Shown here: one piece after another, positions 62,001 to 64,000 of the stretch
Position numbering within the stretch: the stretch's first letter is position 1
Layout: every line of letters starts with the position of its first letter
Assembly (NCBI RefSeq): GCF_016807185.1
Contig: NZ_JAEVYN010000001.1
Location: forward strand, 1,424,781 to 1,488,780
Reading direction: 5' to 3'
Length of the DNA: 64,000 nucleotides
DNA from: Leptolyngbya sp. Cla-17
Lineage (GTDB): Bacteria > Cyanobacteriota > Cyanobacteriia > Leptolyngbyales > Leptolyngbyaceae
Made by a program: the position numbers and the translations under genes
Notes under the pieces: model-generated
The model's input: only the letters and a program-made list of their open reading frames with translations
The model's database searches: none
What the model was told of the DNA's origin: nothing

Positions 62001-62782
62001 GTGTTCAGCAGCACTTGAATGCCAGCTTCATCTTTGGGACGGAAGTAGTGCAGTAACTCTGCCTGAACGTCCGGATCTCGCAGCGAAGAGACAAAAATGG
62101 GCACGGGATGCAAATCGCGATCGCTCAATGCCTGACAGAGGGCATCGATTGGAGCCAGGTTGCCTGCTAAATAATGCGCCCGATAAAACACAATTCCGAC
62201 TTGAGGCGCGTTTTGTATCGCAGGCGAGATGTGGAAAGGATACACCCCTACAGACGGCACGGGTTGGGGCGGTTCATACTCATACTGATTGGATATGCTG
62301 TGATGTGCCAGCCAGCGCAACGCGTTGACCATGTTTTCTACACCGCCCTCCAAAAAGTAGCGCCAGCACTGGTTTACCTGGGCGATCGCTAAAGTGGAAT
62401 GGCTGATCAGCGTTGGATCGGGCTGATTATCTCCCGGCAACACAATCAGCGTTGCCCCCGTGCGTTCAACCGTCTCGCGCACCACTTCCAATCCATAAGA
62501 CCAGTAGGAACGACCGCCCAACAGCCGCAGCACGATCACCTGAGCTTTCTCCAAAACAGTTTCAGCGTAGGTGTCGATCGACAACTGCTGCTGAAGCTGC
62601 AATAAATTGACCACCCGCAAAGCCGGAAAGTTGGCAGGGAGATAGGGCATTGCCTGGGCGATCGCGTTGATATCAGTATCCGCTGCGGTAATCAACACGA
62701 TGGGTGCAGGAGTCTGATCAACAAAAATCACGCCTTCTGTGTCAGGAGTCCAACCGCCCGGTGTTGCTGCCAGTCTATGCAT
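59003..62782 (-). CDS. cobN: Cobaltochelatase subunit CobN
   Basis: 1259 residues, the normal length. CobN inserts cobalt into hydrogenobyrinic acid diamide, and is the large subunit homologous to magnesium-chelatase BchH/ChlH. Family blocks are YHWLRSDFGTHAIVHVGKHG, NLEWLPGKSVALSQDCYPEV, LPTGRNFYSVDIRAVPTESA and IWGTSTMRTGGDDLAEALAL. The CobS/T partners are not in this window; in cyanobacteria ChlI/ChlD may supply the ATPase part. A Pro/Ser/Thr/His-rich stretch (FTPPLHHSTTPSPRT) is encoded by a GGAGTGGT repeat at 60485-60537. Confidence 0.95.
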   Translation of the reverse strand: MHRLAATPGGWTPDTEGVIFVDQTPAPIVLITAADTDINAIAQAMPYLPANFPALRVVNLLQLQQQLSIDTYAETVLEKAQVIVLRLLGGRSYWSYGLEVVRETVERTGATLIVLPGDNQPDPTLISHSTLAIAQVNQCWRYFLEGGVENMVNALRWLAHHSISNQYEYEPPQPVPSVGVYPFHISPAIQNAPQVGIVFYRAHYLAGNLAPIDALCQALSDRDLHPVPIFVSSLRDPDVQAELLHYFRPKDEAGIQVLLNTTSFSLAQLGERERGDETTSDFPELWQRLNVPVLQVILSGGGLAQWQQEWRGLSPRDVAMNVALPEVDGRIISRAVSFKAVQGWNAALETEVLNYQPVDDRIQFVADLAANWAKLRQANLCDRKVALILANYPTRNGRLANGVGLDTPASCVAILQAMKQAGYHVENIPETDDELIRRLTAGITNDPETKGMNPVEQTLSVAAYQAWFDTLPETVKTQVNQRWGDAQDSFAIAGIQLGNIFVGIQPSRGYEIDPALNYHAPDLEPTHDYLAFYHWLRSDFGTHAIVHVGKHGNLEWLPGKSVALSQDCYPEVAFGAIPHLYPFIVNDPGEGSQAKRRSQAVIIDHLTPPMTRAELYGGLQQLEGLIDEYYEAQTLDPSRLAVIRDRMTALIQQENLSQEVQAMTGEVSIAQFTPAALTELITNADRYLCELKESQIRDGLHIFGQCPTGRQLRDLIVSIARHPSPGRLGLTRAIAQAWELDFDPLMADPALLYSFTPPLHHSTTPSPRTIGDAVDLIENFAADQVEQLLNGGAPLNDDEIAAELNWIRDRLLPDLHHTEQEMYYLLHGLAGGYVPAAPSGAPTRGRPDVLPTGRNFYSVDIRAVPTESAWDVGRKAAEVLIEAYTQEHGEYPKTLALSIWGTSTMRTGGDDLAEALALLGVQPVWEGASRRVIDFEVLPLSILGRPRVDVTLRISGFFRDAFPNLIDLFDQAVTAVAALNESADGNPLAAQVQQETQEWQQAGLTVEQAEQRSRYRVFGSKPGAYGAGLQGLIESQNWETTDDFARAYLNWSSYAYSAQGVGYSAPEAFERRLTNLQIVLQNQDNREHDLLDSDDYYQFQGGLTAAVRSLQGQNPTVYFGDHSLPENPKVRSLQQEIARVYRSRVVNPKWIAGAMRHGYKGAFEMAATIDYMFAYDATAQCVTDYMYEGVAEAYVLDPQVQAFVQQKNPWALRDITERLLEAHQRGMWENVDQTMLDQLRSLSLEAEAEIEGRLGSIGE
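60485..60537 (-). repeat. GGAGTGGT-type repeat inside cobN
   Basis: The plus strand repeats GGAGTGGT and close variants several times. It keeps the cobN frame and encodes a short Pro/His/Thr-rich loop just before RTIGDAVDLIENFAADQ. Confidence 0.75.
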
Positions 62783-62871
62783 AATGATGTCTTTCGAGTG
62801 AGTGAGACTGCCGCGATCGCGGCATTGGGTGAGTGTATCGCATCTTTAGCCAACTCTGCCCCCAGCACTCG

Positions 62872-63786
62872 CTAATCAAATTCGCCAAACTCTAAGATCG
62901 GGCTGTTGCCTGAAAGCTCGTCGTAGTCGCCAAGTAAGTTTGCCATTACTAACTTACTGACCCGCGAACTGCGCCAATAGCTGGTGTGGTCAGCAATTAA
63001 ACCCAGCGCCATTGCCACATCCCCAATGTTTTTCTTCAGAAAATTGTGCTCTCCTAGATAGCGATCGCGAAAAAACAAATCAGTATCATCCAAATTGAGG
63101 CTAGAGCGGAGAGGATAGGCAAAGATATCGGATGCATGAATCACGTTGATCCACCGGAGAGCCGTACCAGAATAGGTGCTAGCGAACATTTTCAGCCGTT
63201 GGTCATTCACATTCATCATCTGCTTGAAGATCAGCAGCGGGCAGCCCAATGTCGTGATGCTGCGGAGTTTCACCTTGCGCTTATTGGGCGAATCCACTAG
63301 CCCATCAATCACGCTGCGAAAGTAATAAGCTGGATCGGAGGTTCCGTAGTCTGAAAACAGCAAATCCCACAAAATGACGCTGCTCAGAGAATGCGCTACT
63401 AGGTGCAAATCCTCGTCGTAGGGATTGTCGGTCACGAAGTTGAGGAACTGCATTGCCACCGTGCGGCGGATTTCGCGCCCTTGTGGACTGCTGAGATATT
63501 TGAAAATATCTTGAAAGAAGCCTGTAATCAGTTGCTCTCGACGTTGGCGATAGTGAAATACATCGTCAATATCAACTTGAGGATAATCCCATTTAAAGGC
63601 TTCTAAGTCTTGCTGCACATAATCCCAAATTTCATTCGTGCTACCCAACTCTTCACCCCAATAGCTGGAATAGAACTCAGGTAGGGTTAAGTCGCGATCG
63701 GAAAAGTCTGCAATCAAACGATCGCGTAGCGGATCGGCATAGCCAGATCGCCGCACCGAAGCCCCATGCATAAACCACACTAGCAT
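62872..63786 (-). CDS. Alpha/beta-hydrolase-like protein
   Basis: 304 residues, soluble, no signal peptide. The N terminus MLVWFMHGASVRRSGYADPL begins with an HG oxyanion-type motif and the nucleophile-elbow-like stretch LHLVAHSLSSVILWDLLF follows about 130 residues later, as in serine lipases and thioesterases (usual form GHSLG). The third residue of the triad is not assigned. It follows cobN on the same strand with 89 bases between; whether it belongs to the same transcript is unknown. Confidence 0.6.
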   Translation of the reverse strand: MLVWFMHGASVRRSGYADPLRDRLIADFSDRDLTLPEFYSSYWGEELGSTNEIWDYVQQDLEAFKWDYPQVDIDDVFHYRQRREQLITGFFQDIFKYLSSPQGREIRRTVAMQFLNFVTDNPYDEDLHLVAHSLSSVILWDLLFSDYGTSDPAYYFRSVIDGLVDSPNKRKVKLRSITTLGCPLLIFKQMMNVNDQRLKMFASTYSGTALRWINVIHASDIFAYPLRSSLNLDDTDLFFRDRYLGEHNFLKKNIGDVAMALGLIADHTSYWRSSRVSKLVMANLLGDYDELSGNSPILEFGEFD

Positions 63787-63964
63787 TACGCGATCGCTCC
63801 TCAGTTATAGTGACTTCGCGCCTCAAAAGGCGTTTACACATTATCCTGATTATCAGGCAGCTTTACCTCAGCCCAATATGCTAGATTTGCCCCATATGCC
63901 AGACTTAAGGAATTTGCCTTGATCCCATTGAAGTCTGGACCAGTTCTTTTCAAACCGCACGGCT

Positions 63965-64000
63965 ATGAATCGTTTTCAGCAAGCTTGCGCGATCGCGCTT
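63965..64000 (+). CDS. Possible start of a gene running off the window
   Basis: An ATG at 63965 opens a frame reading MNRFQQACAIAL to the window edge. Only twelve codons are visible, and the hydrophobic tail would suit a signal peptide. No ribosome site stands out. It may be chance. Confidence 0.3.
   Translation, partial: MNRFQQACAIAL

Noticed and set aside
1..64000. HIP1 octamers as regulatory sites
   Set aside because: GCGATCGC is spread through genes and spacers alike across the window, so it marks the lineage rather than specific control sites.

Overview
The window is chromosomal DNA of a cyanobacterium. The evidence is the very frequent HIP1 octamer (GCGATCGC), a core-linker phycobilisome gene (apcF), an orange-carotenoid-protein C-terminal homologue, an NtcA-type promoter in front of glnA, a PEP-CTERM protein and many cyanobacterial protein families. 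Short heptamer-type repeats, scattered singly organised genes and no heterocyst or nif genes would fit a Leptolyngbya-like filamentous lineage, but the genus is a guess. No rRNA, CRISPR array or prophage was seen.

Layout. 1-4410: a probable copMRS-like metal-response unit (end of a YncE-type beta-propeller gene, a Met/His-rich DUF305 protein, OmpR-type regulator, histidine kinase, then a convergent secreted protein). 4596-10773: single genes (CHRD/PEP-CTERM protein, orphan ureG, a rhomboid-like protein with an altered active site, cysQ, a PfkB kinase, rsmI, small hypotheticals). 10867-13293: apcF diverging from glnA, with an NtcA site, a -10 box and a large palindromic terminator. 13427-19867: a methyltransferase, a YbjN protein, a lipoate-ligase-like protein, a site-2 protease, then a DUF2330 secreted protein paired with an RnfD/NqrB-like membrane protein. 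20095-25273: HAD hydrolase, MSMEG_0570-family protein, GFA protein, uraH-hpxO, a DUF202 protein and 8-oxoguanine deaminase. The last three enzymes would turn 8-oxoguanine into urate and then into OHCU. 25591-31077: tRNA-Gly(TCC), Mn catalase, a winged-helix-like protein, a secreted hypothetical, a metallophosphoesterase and an intradiol dioxygenase. 31129-41810: a four-GAF sensor, pyrD, argB, a HEAT-repeat protein, cbiB, a CU044_2847 protein, an Rrf2 regulator, an OCP C-terminal homologue, queG and a pseudo-kinase-like protein.

42037-48536 is a carbohydrate block: phosphoketolase, glycogen phosphorylase, a small protein and a histidine phosphatase. With acs at 55114 and deoC at 50288 it gives a route from glycogen to acetyl-phosphate, acetate and acetyl-CoA. 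48454-50152 is the only clearly rearranged stretch. It holds a DUF29 gene broken by one TGA codon, a second copy of the 3' end of the phosphatase gene that differs only at synonymous sites, and an IS1-family element with a frameshift heptamer, inverted repeats and a 10-bp target duplication. 50288-64000: deoC, recO coupled to an MFS transporter, a GT4 glycosyltransferase, acs, an acyltransferase, a small secreted protein, cobN, an alpha/beta-hydrolase-like protein and the edge of one more possible gene.

The most interesting points are the 8-oxoguanine/urate group, the DUF2330 plus NqrB-like pair, simple repeats (one of them shared with an intergenic region) lying in frame inside three conserved genes (pyrD, cobN, the NqrB-like gene), and the synonymous-only 3'-end duplication beside the DUF29 pseudogene.
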